From Enterococcus thailandicus (GTDB taxonomy: Bacteria > Bacillota > Bacilli > Lactobacillales > Enterococcaceae): a stretch of 43,759 bases of DNA. A program made the position numbers and the translations under genes. The notes below the pieces were generated by a model that made no database searches, was not told where the DNA came from, and worked only from the letters and a program-made list of their open reading frames with translations. Where the stretch lies: NCBI RefSeq assembly GCF_001886265.1, contig NZ_JXLE01000010.1:62979-106737 (forward strand). The letters are read 5' to 3'. Of this stretch, positions 16,209-26,630 are shown piece after piece (position 1 is the first letter of the stretch; each line of letters begins with the position of its first letter).

Positions 16209-17567
16209 TTATTTTGCTCCTTCCAACCACTGTTGCCATTTTTGGCTCAATTTTTTCATTGCTTGTCCGCGATGACTTACTTGATTTTTTTCCTCGCTAG
16301 ACATTTCCGCAGCTGTTTGCGTTGAACCGTCTGGAATGAACAACGGATCATAACCAAATCCATTTTCTCCCTCAGGAATTCTAGCAATTTTCCCGGGCCA
16401 CTCTGCTTCCACCACCAAACTATCTTTATCAGGTGCTGCAAAGACTAATGTGCAATGAAATTGTGCTGTTCGTTGTTCATTGGGGACATCTGTTAACTCA
16501 TGCAATAATTTTGCATTGTTTCCTGCATCACTTTTTGGTTCTCCTGCAAAACGTGCGGAATAAACACCTGGCATCCCACCTAATGCATCGACTTTCAAAC
16601 CAGAATCATCTGCTAATACAGGCTGCTTTAAAATCTGTGCAATTGTTTCAGCTTTTAAGCGAGCATTTTCTTCAAAGGTTTTCCCTGTTTCTTCTACATC
16701 TGGTATTTCAGGATAGTCAAACAAGGTTTTGACTGCATATCCTTCTTTGCCAAACATTTGGCGGAATTCTTCCGCTTTTCCGGGATTTTTTGTTGCAATG
16801 ACGATTGTTTTTGCTACTTCTGGCGCTTGACTTGCTTCAGTTGAAAGTTCAGTCAACAACGCATGCTTTTGCTCTGCAATCAGCTGTTCGATTGCTGATT
16901 TCCCATAAAAAAGCATGTCATTTAATTGTTCACCATCAAAAGTTGCCTCTTCACCCGTTCCTTGAATTTCCACAAATTTGCCAGATTCAGTCATTACTAG
17001 ATTCATATCAACCAACGCTGCAGAATCTTCTTCGTAATCTAAATCTGCTACGCATTGACCATCAGGCAAGATTCCCACACTAATGGCAGCCAAGTGTTCT
17101 TTCAAGGGATCTTCTGTCACTTCTTTTTCTCTGACCAGTTTCTCAACCGCTAATGTTAAAGCGACAAAAGCACCTGTAATACTTGCTGTGCGTGTTCCGC
17201 CGTCAGCTTGAACTACATCACAATCAACGATGATGCTTCTTTCACCTAATTTTTCCAAATCGACGACTGCGCGCAAAGAGCGGCCAATTAATCGTTGGAT
17301 TTCCATCGTTCGACCAGTTAATTTTCCTTTACTGCTTTCACGACGATTTCTAGTATTTGTTGCTCGAGGAAGCATGCTGTATTCCGCAGTGACCCAACCT
17401 GTACCAGTTCCTCGCAAAAACGGCGGAACAGAAGCTTCAATTGTCGCAGAACAAATCACTTCTGTGTCACCAAAACTGATGACCACTGATCCTTCGGGGT
17501 GTTTGAATACATTGGTACGAATATCAATTTTTCTTAATTCTTGTGCTTTTCTTCCATCATGACGCAT
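16209..17567 (-). CDS. rph: Ribonuclease PH fused to XTP/dITP pyrophosphatase (RdgB/HAM1)
   Basis: One 452-residue reading frame holds two enzymes. Residues 1-240 are RNase PH, a phosphate-dependent 3' tRNA exonuclease, with RHDGR (2-6), [17 protein letters not shown] (84-100) and [14 protein letters not shown] (115-128). After a short linker (about 241-252), residues 254-450 are the RdgB/HAM1 pyrophosphatase, with [12 protein letters not shown] (257-268), FEENARLKA (298-306) and [14 protein letters not shown] (318-331). That enzyme removes ITP, XTP and their deoxy forms. The fusion is real in the sequence (no stop or slippery site) and is known in enterococci and relatives. It follows murI by 3 nt and is joined end to end with the phosphoesterase gene. 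Confidence 0.95.
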   Translation of the reverse strand: MRHDGRKAQELRKIDIRTNVFKHPEGSVVISFGDTEVICSATIEASVPPFLRGTGTGWVTAEYSMLPRATNTRNRRESSKGKLTGRTMEIQRLIGRSLRAVVDLEKLGERSIIVDCDVVQADGGTRTASITGAFVALTLAVEKLVREKEVTEDPLKEHLAAISVGILPDGQCVADLDYEEDSAALVDMNLVMTESGKFVEIQGTGEEATFDGEQLNDMLFYGKSAIEQLIAEQKHALLTELSTEASQAPEVAKTIVIATKNPGKAEEFRQMFGKEGYAVKTLFDYPEIPDVEETGKTFEENARLKAETIAQILKQPVLADDSGLKVDALGGMPGVYSARFAGEPKSDAGNNAKLLHELTDVPNEQRTAQFHCTLVFAAPDKDSLVVEAEWPGKIARIPEGENGFGYDPLFIPDGSTQTAAEMSSEEKNQVSHRGQAMKKLSQKWQQWLEGAK

Positions 17568-17570
17568 GCG

Positions 17571-18383
17571 CTATTTTCCTCCTAATTCGATATGTTCCAC
17601 TTCTAACTCATCAAGCGGTAACCAGTCTTGGGCAATTTCTTTAAACAATTTAGGTGAACCTGTTGTGTAAAACTTGCTGATTGTTCGTCCTGGAACGGGC
17701 GCGTTACTGATTTCAAAATAATCGAGTAACATAGAAACTTCTCCAACAGTCTCTGCACCTGAGTCGATCAAAGTCACACTTTCTCCCATTACATTTTGAA
17801 TGATTGGGCGTAACAATGGATAGTGAGTACAACCCAAAATAAGTGTATCTAACTTTTTGGTTAGCAGTGGTGCTAAAGTTTCTGCTACGATTTTCTTTGC
17901 AACAGAGGAATGATACTCATTACTTTCCACCACTGAAACAAACTTTGGACAAGGTAAGCTACTAACGGTCAATTCCGGTGCTTTTTCTTTGAGTGCTGAT
18001 TCATAGGCACCACTTTTAACCGTACCTAATGTTGCAATCACTCCTACTTGTTGATTTTTCGTTGCTTTTAAAGCAGCACGCGTTCCCGGAAGGATAACTC
18101 CAATCACAGGAATAGGCAATGTCGCTTTGATTTCTTCTAGAGCCACTGAAGTTGCAGTGTTACAAGCGATCACAAGCATTTTGATTCCTTGATCGACCAA
18201 ATAGTTAGTCATTTCCCAAGTAAATTGAATCACTTGTTCTGCAGGTCGCGGACCATATGGACAACGCGCAGTATCTCCTACATATAAAATATTTTCATTT
18301 GGCAATTGTTTCAGTGCTTCTTTGACAACTGTAAGGCCGCCAACACCTGAATCAATAAAACCTATTGGGCGATTATCTGACAA
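17571..18383 (-). CDS. murI: Glutamate racemase
   Basis: Makes D-glutamate for peptidoglycan by a cofactor-free two-cysteine mechanism. The 270-residue protein has both catalytic cysteines, Cys74 (IACNTATS) and Cys185 (LGCTHYPLL), and the start [12 protein letters not shown] (8-19) with Asp11 and Ser12. It is the first gene of the four-gene operon murI, rph-rdgB, phosphoesterase, cbpB. About 115 nt upstream is the terminator of the glutamine transporter operon, so its own promoter must lie at about 18384-18497. Confidence 0.97.
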   Translation of the reverse strand: MSDNRPIGFIDSGVGGLTVVKEALKQLPNENILYVGDTARCPYGPRPAEQVIQFTWEMTNYLVDQGIKMLVIACNTATSVALEEIKATLPIPVIGVILPGTRAALKATKNQQVGVIATLGTVKSGAYESALKEKAPELTVSSLPCPKFVSVVESNEYHSSVAKKIVAETLAPLLTKKLDTLILGCTHYPLLRPIIQNVMGESVTLIDSGAETVGEVSMLLDYFEISNAPVPGRTISKFYTTGSPKLFKEIAQDWLPLDELEVEHIELGGK

Positions 18384-18497
18384 TGGAACCCATCCTTTTT
18401 TTTGATTTCATTCTATCTGTCTATTGTGGACTTTTTGGTACAATTTTTCAAGTCTTGAACTTCTTACAAAGCTTGCTTATCACTCTTCTTTTACAAA

Positions 18498-18551
18498 GAA
18501 AAAACCTCAACCCTTTGTTCATTTTTCAACAAAGAATTTGAGGTTTTTTTT
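18498..18551 (-). terminator. Terminator of the glutamine ABC operon
   Basis: AAAAAACCTCAA..CTTTGTT pairs with AACAAAG..TTGAGGTTTTTT. The stem overlaps the last bases of the permease stop codon region at 18550. Confidence 0.85.
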
Positions 18552-19206
18552 AATAACTATATTTTCGTCGCTCCAAAAAGCCCGATAATAATGAGAGTGC
18601 GTAACAAATGACAAAGTACATCAACGTCATTGCTACAAACATCGGTAAAACATAATTCGTATTTTGCCCATAAATGATTCGCGCTTGGTGCGTCAACTCT
18701 GGTAAAGAAATAATTACGGCTAATGACGTATCTTTAATTAATGAAATCAATTGACTGACAATTGCGGGAATCATTGATTTAAATGCTTGAGGCATGACTA
18801 TCGTCCGCATCGTTTCAACATAAGTCAATCCAGTTGATAGCCCTGCTTCCATTTGTCCTTTTGGCACGGCATTCAAACCTGCGCGGAATATTTCTGAGAG
18901 CATTGCTGATTCAAAAATCGTCAACGCAGCAACTGCTGACCAAAAGATATTCATTTGGATTCCCACTTGGGGTAAAGCAAAATACGTGAAGAAAATGATT
19001 AGTAACAATGGCAGATTTCGAATGACATCAATCACCAAACCAACAATTTTGGATAAATAAGGAATATTCGCAAAACGGATCACACCAGTTAAGCCACCAA
19101 TCAAAAAACTAAAAATGATTGAGACCAATGAAACTTCGACGGTCACTTTCAATCCCTCTAGTAAAAAACGGATATTCATCCATGAAAAAGCACCACTAAA
19201 ATCCAT
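18550..19206 (-). CDS. glnP: Amino acid ABC transporter permease (GlnP type)
   Basis: A 218-residue HisM/GlnP-type permease. It has about five membrane helices and the EAA-like loop (GLSTGLTYVETMRTIVMPQAFKSMIPA, spanning about residues 141-167) that docks to the ATPase. An early ARG-like region, VIDVIRNLPLLLIIFF, is typical of polar amino acid importers. It is the last gene of the operon in the order ATPase, binding protein, permease, permease, the same as glnQHMP of B. subtilis. The glutamine/glutamate specificity is inferred from that order. Confidence 0.85.
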   Translation of the reverse strand: MDFSGAFSWMNIRFLLEGLKVTVEVSLVSIIFSFLIGGLTGVIRFANIPYLSKIVGLVIDVIRNLPLLLIIFFTYFALPQVGIQMNIFWSAVAALTIFESAMLSEIFRAGLNAVPKGQMEAGLSTGLTYVETMRTIVMPQAFKSMIPAIVSQLISLIKDTSLAVIISLPELTHQARIIYGQNTNYVLPMFVAMTLMYFVICYALSLLSGFLERRKYSY

Positions 19207-19220
19207 TCAACTTCCTCCTT

Positions 19221-19868
19221 CTATGAACGAACTGCCCATTTTTTCTCAAGATGAACCATCAAATAAGAAAGGGGCAACGTAATAATCAAATAAAATAGAC
19301 CAACAATAATATAGGTATCAAATGTATTGAATGTTTCGCTGGCAATCAAGTCACCTTGATACATCAAATCTAATCCTGCAACCATTGCTAAAATAGATGA
19401 GTTTTTCACTAAATTGATAAACTGATTTCCTAACGGTGGAATAACTATTTTAAAAGCTTGAGGCAATACGATGTAGCGCATCGTTTCTGAATAAGTAAAA
19501 CCTGAAGAAAGCCCCGCTTCCATTTGTCCACTAGGAACCGTTTGGATTCCTGAACGAACCGTTTCCGCAATAAACGCGGATGTATAAATCGTTAAACCAA
19601 TGGTTCCGGCTTGAAAACCGTTCAATTGTAGCCAATACATAGGTACAACTACATAGAAAAACATGACAATAATCAGTAATGGAATATTTCGGAAAAACTC
19701 AACGTAAGCTTTTGCCAGACCATTGACTAATTTATTTTTTGATAACTGAAAAATCGCCATCAATGTTCCAATAACTAAACTAGCTACGAGCGCCAAAACA
19801 CTGGAAAAAATTGTAATTTTGAATCCTTCTGCAAAGGTCGCTCCATAAGTTTGTATCAATTCACTCAT
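19221..19868 (-). CDS. glnM: Amino acid ABC transporter permease (GlnM type)
   Basis: A 215-residue permease, homologous to the next gene: both have FFRNIPLLI/VIRNLPLLL, GQMEAGLS.G.TY.ETMR and a PQAFK..IP EAA-type loop. It forms the other half of the heteromeric channel. It lies 14 nt before glnP and 11 nt after the binding protein gene, so all are co-transcribed. Specificity is by inference from the operon type. Confidence 0.85.
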   Translation of the reverse strand: MSELIQTYGATFAEGFKITIFSSVLALVASLVIGTLMAIFQLSKNKLVNGLAKAYVEFFRNIPLLIIVMFFYVVVPMYWLQLNGFQAGTIGLTIYTSAFIAETVRSGIQTVPSGQMEAGLSSGFTYSETMRYIVLPQAFKIVIPPLGNQFINLVKNSSILAMVAGLDLMYQGDLIASETFNTFDTYIIVGLFYLIITLPLSYLMVHLEKKWAVRS

Positions 19869-19879
19869 ATTGCTCCTCC

Positions 19880-20695
19880 TTAATCAACTTTGCCATCTGT
19901 TTCATTTGGAAACCAGCGTTGATAAATTTCATCATACGTACCATCAGCAATCATTTCTGCTAATGCTTGATTGACCTTACCTAAAAATTCTTCTTGCCCT
20001 TTGTTGATTGCAATGCCATAAGGCTCATTGGTGAAGGTTCCCCCAACTAACGTATACGCTGGGTTTTCAGCCGCCATTCCTAAAAGGATCGCATTATCAG
20101 TCGTCATCGCATCACCTTGACCTGACTGAAGTGCCGTAAACGCCTCTGCATAATTTTCTAGTTCTAAAATCTTTGCATCTGGTGCATGTTCACGAATATT
20201 TGCTGCTGAGGTCGAACCTTTGACAGCCAAAACTGTTGTCGAAGCATCCAAATCAGTCACGCTTTGGATACTGCTCCCTTTTTTGACTAGCAATGATTGT
20301 CCAGCATCAAAATAAACATCTGAAAAATCAACTTGTTTTTTTCGTTCATCCGTGATGGTCATCGTTGCGATGATTGCATCAATATTTCCATTTTTCAACA
20401 ACGGAATCCTAGTTTTCGATGTTACTTCGATAAAATCAGCTTGCCCATCTTCACCAAGTATTTTCTTGGTGATAGCTTTTGCAATATCGATATCAAAACC
20501 TTGAACTTCACCAGACTTGATGTCCATCATGCCAAATAAACGAGTATCATATTTGACACCCCAGGTAATCTTATTTGTTTCTTTGACTCTTTCTGCGATA
20601 TTTTCGTCCGCTACGCTTGTGCTTTTACAGCCAACCAGTGCAAGTAGCACGATACTTAACAGAAAGAGTAAGCGAAAGCTTTTTTGCTTTTTCAT
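19880..20695 (-). CDS. glnH: Glutamine/glutamate-type substrate-binding lipoprotein
   Basis: A 271-residue extracellular solute-binding protein, family 3. The signal peptide ends in lipobox LVGC (Cys23). The mature part has the type 3 signature around GFDIDIAKAITKKILGE (about 67-83), the TITDERKKQVDFSDVYFDAG segment and a late EPYGIAINKG. The pattern fits polar amino acids, probably glutamine or glutamate. It lies between the ATPase and permease genes. Confidence 0.88.
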   Translation of the reverse strand: MKKQKSFRLLFLLSIVLLALVGCKSTSVADENIAERVKETNKITWGVKYDTRLFGMMDIKSGEVQGFDIDIAKAITKKILGEDGQADFIEVTSKTRIPLLKNGNIDAIIATMTITDERKKQVDFSDVYFDAGQSLLVKKGSSIQSVTDLDASTTVLAVKGSTSAANIREHAPDAKILELENYAEAFTALQSGQGDAMTTDNAILLGMAAENPAYTLVGGTFTNEPYGIAINKGQEEFLGKVNQALAEMIADGTYDEIYQRWFPNETDGKVD

Positions 20696-20712
20696 ACAAT
20701 TCCTCCTAAATT

Positions 20713-21450
20713 TTAATGGTTGATTACTTTGCTAATAAATTGTTGCGCGCGTTCTTCCTGTGGATTGTCAAAGAATCCTTTTACGTCACGACTGTCTTCT
20801 AACACTTCACCTTCAGCCATGAAGATTACTCGATCTGCTACTTCTTTTGCAAATCCCATTTCATGTGTAACCACGATCATTGACATGCCCTCTCTCGCTA
20901 ACTTCTTCATAACGTCTAGCACATCCCCAATCATTTCCGGATCCAGCGCTGAAGTTGGTTCATCAAATAATAGCATCTCTGGATTCATCGCTAAACCTCT
21001 AGCAATAGCAACACGTTGCTGTTGCCCACCAGACAGCATGGATGGATAAGAATCTTTTTTGTCTAACATATTGACCGTATCTAAAAACTTTTCAGCATTT
21101 TTGATTGCCGTTGCTTGATCTTGCTTCAATACTTTAATTGGTGCTAGTGTGATGTTTTCTAGTACAGTTTTATTAGGATATAAATTAAAATGTTGAAAAA
21201 CCATCCCGATATTTTTACGTACTTCTGTTAATTTTGTCTGTTTATCTCTTAAATCTTTGTTATTTATCAGTAGTTGTCCTGAAGAAATAGTTTCTAAGCC
21301 ATTGATGCAACGCAGCATTGTACTTTTCCCAGAACCTGAAGGCCCAATGACAACAACTACTTCCCCCTTCGCAAATTCGAGGTTAATATTCTTCAAAGCA
21401 TGGAATTTCCCATAGTACTTTTCCACGTTCTTAAATTCAATCATTGCCAT
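20713..21450 (-). CDS. glnQ: Polar amino acid ABC transporter ATP-binding protein
   Basis: A 245-residue ATPase with Walker A GPSGSGKST (36-44), Q-loop MVFQHFNLYPNKTV, signature LSGGQQQR (139-146), Walker B MLLFDEPTSALD (159-170) and the switch His in VVTHEMGFA. It closely follows GlnQ/HisP-type sequences. The start ATG at 21450 has GGGAG 9 nt upstream. It is first in the four-gene operon behind a good promoter at 21510-21539. Confidence 0.93.
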   Translation of the reverse strand: MAMIEFKNVEKYYGKFHALKNINLEFAKGEVVVVIGPSGSGKSTMLRCINGLETISSGQLLINNKDLRDKQTKLTEVRKNIGMVFQHFNLYPNKTVLENITLAPIKVLKQDQATAIKNAEKFLDTVNMLDKKDSYPSMLSGGQQQRVAIARGLAMNPEMLLFDEPTSALDPEMIGDVLDVMKKLAREGMSMIVVTHEMGFAKEVADRVIFMAEGEVLEDSRDVKGFFDNPQEERAQQFISKVINH

Positions 21451-21509
21451 ATCATTACACTCCCATTATTATTTAGTAAGATTTCTTTTAAAGATACCTA
21501 ATGAAACAT

Positions 21510-21539
21510 ATTATATCTGATAATAAAGGGAAATGTAAA
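21510..21539 (-). promoter_or_regulatory. Promoter of the glnQHMP operon
   Basis: On the minus strand TTTACA (21534-21539) and TATAAT (21510-21515) are 18 nt apart, about 60 nt before glnQ. No GlnR-type palindrome (TGTNAN7TNACA) was seen nearby. In the rest of 21451-21704 I see only AT-rich sequence; there is no T-box ahead of trpS. Confidence 0.65.
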
Positions 21540-21704
21540 GTTTCTACGTTATTTTCTACAAATATCCTCTGTTTTTGAATGTTTGACGCTCTTCGTTTTT
21601 CCCTGCATCCTTTCCGCGTTTTTTCGTTTGAATAGTTGTTTCTTCTAAAAAAAAACGGTAAGATATAAAGTGCTAGTCTTACAAATCGTAAAGAGGTGTC
21701 TTTT

Positions 21705-22715
21705 TTGAAAAATATTATATTGACTGGAGACCGTCCAACGGGAAGATTACATCTTGGCCATTATGTCGGTTCTTTAAAAACGCGTGTGGAAATGCAAGCA
21801 GACGAAAACAATCAATTGTTTGTCATGATTGCTGACATGCAAGCTTTAACAGATAATGCAAAAAATCCTGAAAAAGTTTCATCTAATGTGCTACAAGTCG
21901 CATTGGATTACTTAGCTGTTGGTCTTGATCCGACCAAAACAATTTTATTTATCCAATCACAAATTCCTGAGCTATCTGAGCTAGCCATGTATTACATGAA
22001 CTTAGTCAGCGTTGGTCGCGTGAAACGAAACCCCACAGTGAAATCAGAAATCGAACAAAAGAAATTCGGTGAAAGTATTCCAACTGGTTTTTTTGTTTAT
22101 CCGATCTCACAAGCTGCTGACATCACAGCTTTCAAAGCAAATTTAGTTCCTGTTGGCGAAGATCAAAAACCAATGTTGGAACAAACACAAGAAATCGTCC
22201 AAAGTTTCAACAATACGTACGGTCAAGTTCTGGTTGAACCAAAAGGCGTCTTCCCTCCAAAAGGCATGGGACGTTTACCTGGAATTGATGGCAATGGTAA
22301 AATGAGTAAGTCCTTGGGCAATGGTATTTACATTGCTGACCCAGCAGACGTTGTTCAGAAAAAAGTCATGAGCATGTACACCGATCCAAACCACATCCAT
22401 GTGGAAGATCCTGGTCAAGTAGAAGGAAACATGGTGTTCACTTATCTGGATGTCTTTGGAACAGATAAAGAAGCAATTGAAGAAATGAAAGCTCATTATC
22501 GTCGTGGTGGACTTGGTGATGTGAAAATTAAACGTTACTTGATTGACGTTTTAGAAGCTGAATTTGCACCAATTCGTGCACGTCGTGAAACGTTTGAAAA
22601 AGATCCAGCAGCTGTCATGGAAATGTTACGTCAAGGCAGTCTAGCTGCAAAAGAAGTTGCGGCAGAAACTTTAGCAGAAGTAAAATCTGCGATGGGAATC
22701 AATTATTTTAACTAA
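21705..22715 (+). CDS. trpS: Tryptophanyl-tRNA synthetase
   Basis: Charges tRNA-Trp with tryptophan. A class I synthetase of 336 residues, with the HIGH-type motif HLGH in [12 protein letters not shown] near the N-terminus and KMSKS in [11 protein letters not shown] around residue 200. The frame is open from a GTG at 21696, but AAAGAGGTG at 21690-21698 is the ribosome binding site. The start is therefore the TTG at 21705, giving [13 protein letters not shown], the usual N-terminus of this protein. It is monocistronic with a terminator at 22729-22772. Confidence 0.96.
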   Translation: MKNIILTGDRPTGRLHLGHYVGSLKTRVEMQADENNQLFVMIADMQALTDNAKNPEKVSSNVLQVALDYLAVGLDPTKTILFIQSQIPELSELAMYYMNLVSVGRVKRNPTVKSEIEQKKFGESIPTGFFVYPISQAADITAFKANLVPVGEDQKPMLEQTQEIVQSFNNTYGQVLVEPKGVFPPKGMGRLPGIDGNGKMSKSLGNGIYIADPADVVQKKVMSMYTDPNHIHVEDPGQVEGNMVFTYLDVFGTDKEAIEEMKAHYRRGGLGDVKIKRYLIDVLEAEFAPIRARRETFEKDPAAVMEMLRQGSLAAKEVAAETLAEVKSAMGINYFN

Positions 22716-22728
22716 CTTTCAAAATCAA

Positions 22729-22772
22729 AAAAGTGAGAGCCAAAATATTTTCTATTTTGGCTCTCACTTTTT
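22729..22772 (+). terminator. Terminator of trpS
   Basis: AAAAAGTGAGAGCCAAAATA pairs with TATTTTGGCTCTCACTTTTT: a very stable stem ending in T residues. Confidence 0.92.
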
Positions 22773-22779
22773 ACTAAAT

Positions 22780-22830
22780 AAAACCCAGCCACGAGTTAGA
22801 CTTTCCTGTCTGATTCGTGGCTGGGTTTTT
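22780..22830 (-). terminator. Terminator of pheST
   Basis: AAACCCAGCCACGA pairs with TCGTGGCTGGGTTT, and an inner stem TCAGACAGGAAAGTCTGA-like sequence fills the loop. It lies just after the pheT stop codon on the minus strand. Confidence 0.9.
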
Positions 22831-22846
22831 CTGAATAAGAAAAGAC

Positions 22847-25264
22847 TTAACGAATACTTGCGTGCAAGTTTTCTGTTAACGCATTGGTTACTTTATCCAT
22901 AGCTTTATTGATTTCTTCATCAGTCAATGTTGCTTCAGGATTTACAAATGTCAAACTATACGCCATCGATTTGTTTCCTGCTTCGATGTTCTCACCTTGA
23001 TAAACATCAAATAATTGGATTCCTGTTAAGAATTTACCAGCGGATGCTTTGATCACTGTTTCCAATTCTTGGTTTGTTACTTCTTCTTTCACTAGCAAAG
23101 CAATGTCTCGACTCACTGCTGGAAATTTTGTCACAGCATGATAAGTAATGCCTGCTTGTGCTGCTTCAATTATTGAAACTAAATCTAATTCTGCAACATA
23201 CGTTTCTGGAATGTCATACGCTTTGGCAATTGTTGGATGAACTTGACCAACAAACCCAAGGTATTGTTCACCAAGATAGATAGCAGCCGTACGCCCTGGA
23301 TGCATTTCTGGCATTGTAGTTGCTTGATAGCTAATTTGTTCAGTGATAGCTAATTGAGCAAAAATGTTTTCTAACAATCCTTTAATTGTAAAGAAATCAA
23401 CTGTTTCTGCTTTTGTTTGCCAATCTTTTTCTTGCCATGTACCAGAAATAGCTAACGCAAGATGTTTTACTTCTTGTGGTAAATGAGTCAAAGGATCATT
23501 TTCTTGATAGAATACACGTCCTACTTCATAGAAACCAACATCAGTATTTTTACGCGCGACGTTGTAGTTAACATTGTCCAGTAACCCACTAATCAAGTTC
23601 ATCCGAAGAACCGAACGCTCTTCACTCATTGGCCAGTCTAAACGAGTAATATTCGTTTCTTTCATTGCGAATTGACGAGACTTTTCTTCAGTCGTCAAGG
23701 CATAACTAATCGCTTCATTCAACCCACTGCCTTCAAGCAATGTACGAATTGTTCGTGTGCCTGTCTGCTCTGCTGTCAAGCTTCCAGCAACTGTTTCTCC
23801 ACTTGGCAACGTTGATGGCAAGCGATCATATCCATAGATACGCGCAACTTCTTCAATGATGTCTGCTTCAATTTGAATATCCCAACGTCTTGGTGGAACA
23901 ACAACAGAATACGTTTCATTGGTTTCTTGATAATCAAAACCAAGTGCTTCAAAAATTTCGTTCACTTCTGCGCTAGTCAATTTTGTACCTAAATACTGGT
24001 TGATTCGTTGTAATGTGATTGGAACTGTTACATCTTCAACTGTTACTTCCGCACCAGCTACTGCACCTGTTAGAACTTCGCCTCCAGCAAGTGCAACGAT
24101 CATAGCTGCCGCAACATCATTTGCTTCAGCAATCGTTGCATGATTGATTCCCTTTTCAAAACGAGCAGAAGATTCACTACGTAAATTGAATTGTTTGGCT
24201 GTTCGACGAATCGAAACTGGATCAAATAAAGCTGCTTCTAATGCTACTGTCGTCGTTGTTTCAGTGATTTCTGAATCCAATCCACCCATGACACCTGCTA
24301 AAGCAACAGGAACCTCGCCATTAGTAATCACTAAGTTTTCTGGTGTCAATTTACGTGTTTCACCATCAAGTGTCACTAATTCTTCTGCTTCTTTGGCATG
24401 ACGAACAACGATTTCCTTTGAACCAAGTTTGTCGTAATCAAATGCATGTAATGGTTGCCCAAACAATAACAGGATATAATTTGTTACATCAACTACGTTG
24501 TTGATTGGACGAATTCCTTCGTTCATTAAAAGGTTTTGCAACCATTGTGGGCTTGGCTGAATTTTGACTCCTTCAATTACCCGAATTTGATATGCTGGAA
24601 CAAGCTCTTTGTCCTCTACAGTCACAGTGATTTTTTCACTTGCCAAACGATCAACTTCAGTTAATTTTTCATCATCGAATGTTGGTGTTTGACGATAGAT
24701 TGCGCCAACTTCATAGGCAACACCACGCATGGATAGTGCATCTGCACGGTTTGGTGTAATGGATAATTCAATAATTGAATCGTCCATGCCTAGATATGAA
24801 AATACTGGTTCACCATTCACAGCCTCTGCTGGAAGATAATAGATACCTTCTGCGTATTCTTTTGGTACTACGCTATCAGAAAAACCAATTTCTTGTAATG
24901 CACAGATCATCCCGTTGGATACTTCTCCGCGCATTTTTCCTTTTTTAATCTTCACATTGCCAGCAATCCGTGAATTTGGTAAAGCCACAATGACTTTGAT
25001 GCCCGCTTTAACATTTGGTGCACCACAAACGATTTGAGACAATTCATCTTCACCAATATCTACTTGGCAAATGGATAAGTGATCAGAATCAGGATGTGGT
25101 ACACATTCCTTTACTTCACCAACGACGATTTTTTTCAAACCTTCTTCTGGTACTTCGATCCCTTCGACCTCAATACCAGTAACAGACATCTTATCTGCTA
25201 ATTCTTGTGGTGTCACTGCCGATAAATCAACATATTGGTTTAACCATTTATATGAAACTAACAT
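22847..25264 (-). CDS. pheT: Phenylalanyl-tRNA synthetase beta subunit
   Basis: The 805-residue beta chain of the alpha2-beta2 enzyme. Domains in order: tRNA-binding EMAP-like domain (about 40-150), B3/B4 editing domain (about 210-380, including [11 protein letters not shown]), B5 domain (about 400-475), catalytic-like core, and the C-terminal FDX-ACB anticodon-binding domain (about 710-805, starting [13 protein letters not shown]). All are present and the length is normal. It begins 6 nt after pheS and is co-transcribed from the T-box-controlled promoter. Confidence 0.97.
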   Translation of the reverse strand: MLVSYKWLNQYVDLSAVTPQELADKMSVTGIEVEGIEVPEEGLKKIVVGEVKECVPHPDSDHLSICQVDIGEDELSQIVCGAPNVKAGIKVIVALPNSRIAGNVKIKKGKMRGEVSNGMICALQEIGFSDSVVPKEYAEGIYYLPAEAVNGEPVFSYLGMDDSIIELSITPNRADALSMRGVAYEVGAIYRQTPTFDDEKLTEVDRLASEKITVTVEDKELVPAYQIRVIEGVKIQPSPQWLQNLLMNEGIRPINNVVDVTNYILLLFGQPLHAFDYDKLGSKEIVVRHAKEAEELVTLDGETRKLTPENLVITNGEVPVALAGVMGGLDSEITETTTTVALEAALFDPVSIRRTAKQFNLRSESSARFEKGINHATIAEANDVAAAMIVALAGGEVLTGAVAGAEVTVEDVTVPITLQRINQYLGTKLTSAEVNEIFEALGFDYQETNETYSVVVPPRRWDIQIEADIIEEVARIYGYDRLPSTLPSGETVAGSLTAEQTGTRTIRTLLEGSGLNEAISYALTTEEKSRQFAMKETNITRLDWPMSEERSVLRMNLISGLLDNVNYNVARKNTDVGFYEVGRVFYQENDPLTHLPQEVKHLALAISGTWQEKDWQTKAETVDFFTIKGLLENIFAQLAITEQISYQATTMPEMHPGRTAAIYLGEQYLGFVGQVHPTIAKAYDIPETYVAELDLVSIIEAAQAGITYHAVTKFPAVSRDIALLVKEEVTNQELETVIKASAGKFLTGIQLFDVYQGENIEAGNKSMAYSLTFVNPEATLTDEEINKAMDKVTNALTENLHASIR

Positions 25265-25270
25265 CCTTTT

Positions 25271-26314
25271 TTACTCCCCCTTGAACTGACTTAAGAAACG
25301 CAAGTCATTTTGATAGAAATTACGGATATCGTTGACGCCGTAACGTAACATTGCTACGCGATCTGGTCCAAGTCCAAAAGCAAATCCTGAATACTCATTT
25401 GGATCAATTCCTGACATCTCTAAAACATTAGGATGAACCATTCCAGCACCTAAGATTTCAATCCAGCCAGTATATTTGCAGACATTACAACCCTTGCCTC
25501 CGCATTTGAAACAGCTAACATCTACTTCCACTGAAGGTTCAGTGAATGGGAAATAGCTTGGACGTAAACGAATTTTACGATCTTCCCCAAACATTTTCTT
25601 CATAACAACTTCCAGTGTCCCTTTCAAGTCACCCATTGTTACATTTTTATCAATCACAAGACCTTCAATTTGATGGAACTGATGGCTATGAGTAGCATCA
25701 TCAGTATCACGACGGAAAACTTTCCCAGGTGAGATCATCCGTAATGCACCTTTTGAAAAATCATGTTTTTCCATTGTTCGCGCTTGAACAGGTGAAGTGT
25801 GTGTACGAATCAAAATATCTTCGGAAATATAAAACGTATCTTGCATATCTCGTGCTGGGTGATCTTTTGGTAAATTCATTCGTTCAAAGTTATAGTGGTC
25901 TGACTCCACTTCATAACCTTCAACGATTTGGTAACCCATTCCCACAAAAATATCTTCAATTTCTTCCATAATTTGCGTCAAGATATGGCGTGTTCCTTGT
26001 TTTACTTGACGACCAGGTAAAGTCACATCGAGTGTTTCTTTTGCTAAAGCAGCATTCAACGCTTCTTCTTCAAGGACTTCTTTTTTACGTTCAATTTCTG
26101 CCGTTAATAAGTCACGAATTTCATTAGCAAAACTACCTACTTTTGGTCTTTCTTCTGGACTAAGATCTTTCATTCCACGAAGAACTTCGGTAATCGGGCC
26201 TTTTTTCCCTAAAGTTTCCACACGGATTTGATTTAATTCTTTCAAATCCTGTGCGGCAGTAATTTTAACAATCGTTGCTTCTTTCAAGCTTTCGAGTTGT
26301 GCTTGTAAAGACAT
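25271..26314 (-). CDS. pheS: Phenylalanyl-tRNA synthetase alpha subunit
   Basis: The 347-residue catalytic subunit of the class II synthetase. An N-terminal coiled-coil arm (about 1-90) binds tRNA. Motif 2 is [19 protein letters not shown] and motif 3 is [15 protein letters not shown] Cys cluster ([12 protein letters not shown]) is the metal-like knuckle seen in many Firmicutes members. The start follows AAGGAGG. Expression is set by the phenylalanine T-box directly upstream. Confidence 0.97.
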   Translation of the reverse strand: MSLQAQLESLKEATIVKITAAQDLKELNQIRVETLGKKGPITEVLRGMKDLSPEERPKVGSFANEIRDLLTAEIERKKEVLEEEALNAALAKETLDVTLPGRQVKQGTRHILTQIMEEIEDIFVGMGYQIVEGYEVESDHYNFERMNLPKDHPARDMQDTFYISEDILIRTHTSPVQARTMEKHDFSKGALRMISPGKVFRRDTDDATHSHQFHQIEGLVIDKNVTMGDLKGTLEVVMKKMFGEDRKIRLRPSYFPFTEPSVEVDVSCFKCGGKGCNVCKYTGWIEILGAGMVHPNVLEMSGIDPNEYSGFAFGLGPDRVAMLRYGVNDIRNFYQNDLRFLSQFKGE

Positions 26315-26343
26315 TGCTGTTTTCCTCCTTCAAATTCAAATAC

Positions 26344-26580
26344 AAAAAAAGACCTCATTCCTATCAAGGAACGAGGTCTTCGCGATACCATCCTAATTTG
26401 TGAGTAAAGCTATCAGCTACTCACACACTTACTTGATTAACGACAATTGCCGGCCCAGTATCAAAAACTAGGCGAACTCAGAAAGTGAACTTCATTTTTC
26501 AAACACAGAATTTGCTCTCAGTCTATGACAAATCTCCCTGATCTGGTTTAGCCAAACTACTCTTTTTCGTCATGGTTCTT
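26344..26580 (-). promoter_or_regulatory. T-box riboswitch (tRNA-Phe) of pheST
   Basis: On the minus strand the T-box sequence AGGATGGTATCGCG is at 26381-26394. It is followed at once by the terminator (26344-26380; AAGACCTCGTTCCT against AGGAATGAGGTCTT plus seven T). Upstream lies a long stem I region with a candidate specifier TTC (26487-26489) in GAAGTTCACT, which fits phenylalanine. Uncharged tRNA-Phe would hold the antiterminator and raise pheST expression. Confidence 0.9.
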
Positions 26581-26630
26581 TTTTTATTTACAATTTACAA
26601 AATCAATTCTACAAGAATTTTGTCCTGAAA

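Noticed and set aside
16209-17567. The rph-rdgB fusion as a sequencing or assembly error
   Set aside because: The frame passes through a normal linker with no homopolymer at the junction, and the same fusion is known in enterococci.
21451-21704. T-box or other riboswitch ahead of trpS
   Set aside because: No AGGGTGG-type T-box core or terminator/antiterminator pair was found in the leader.
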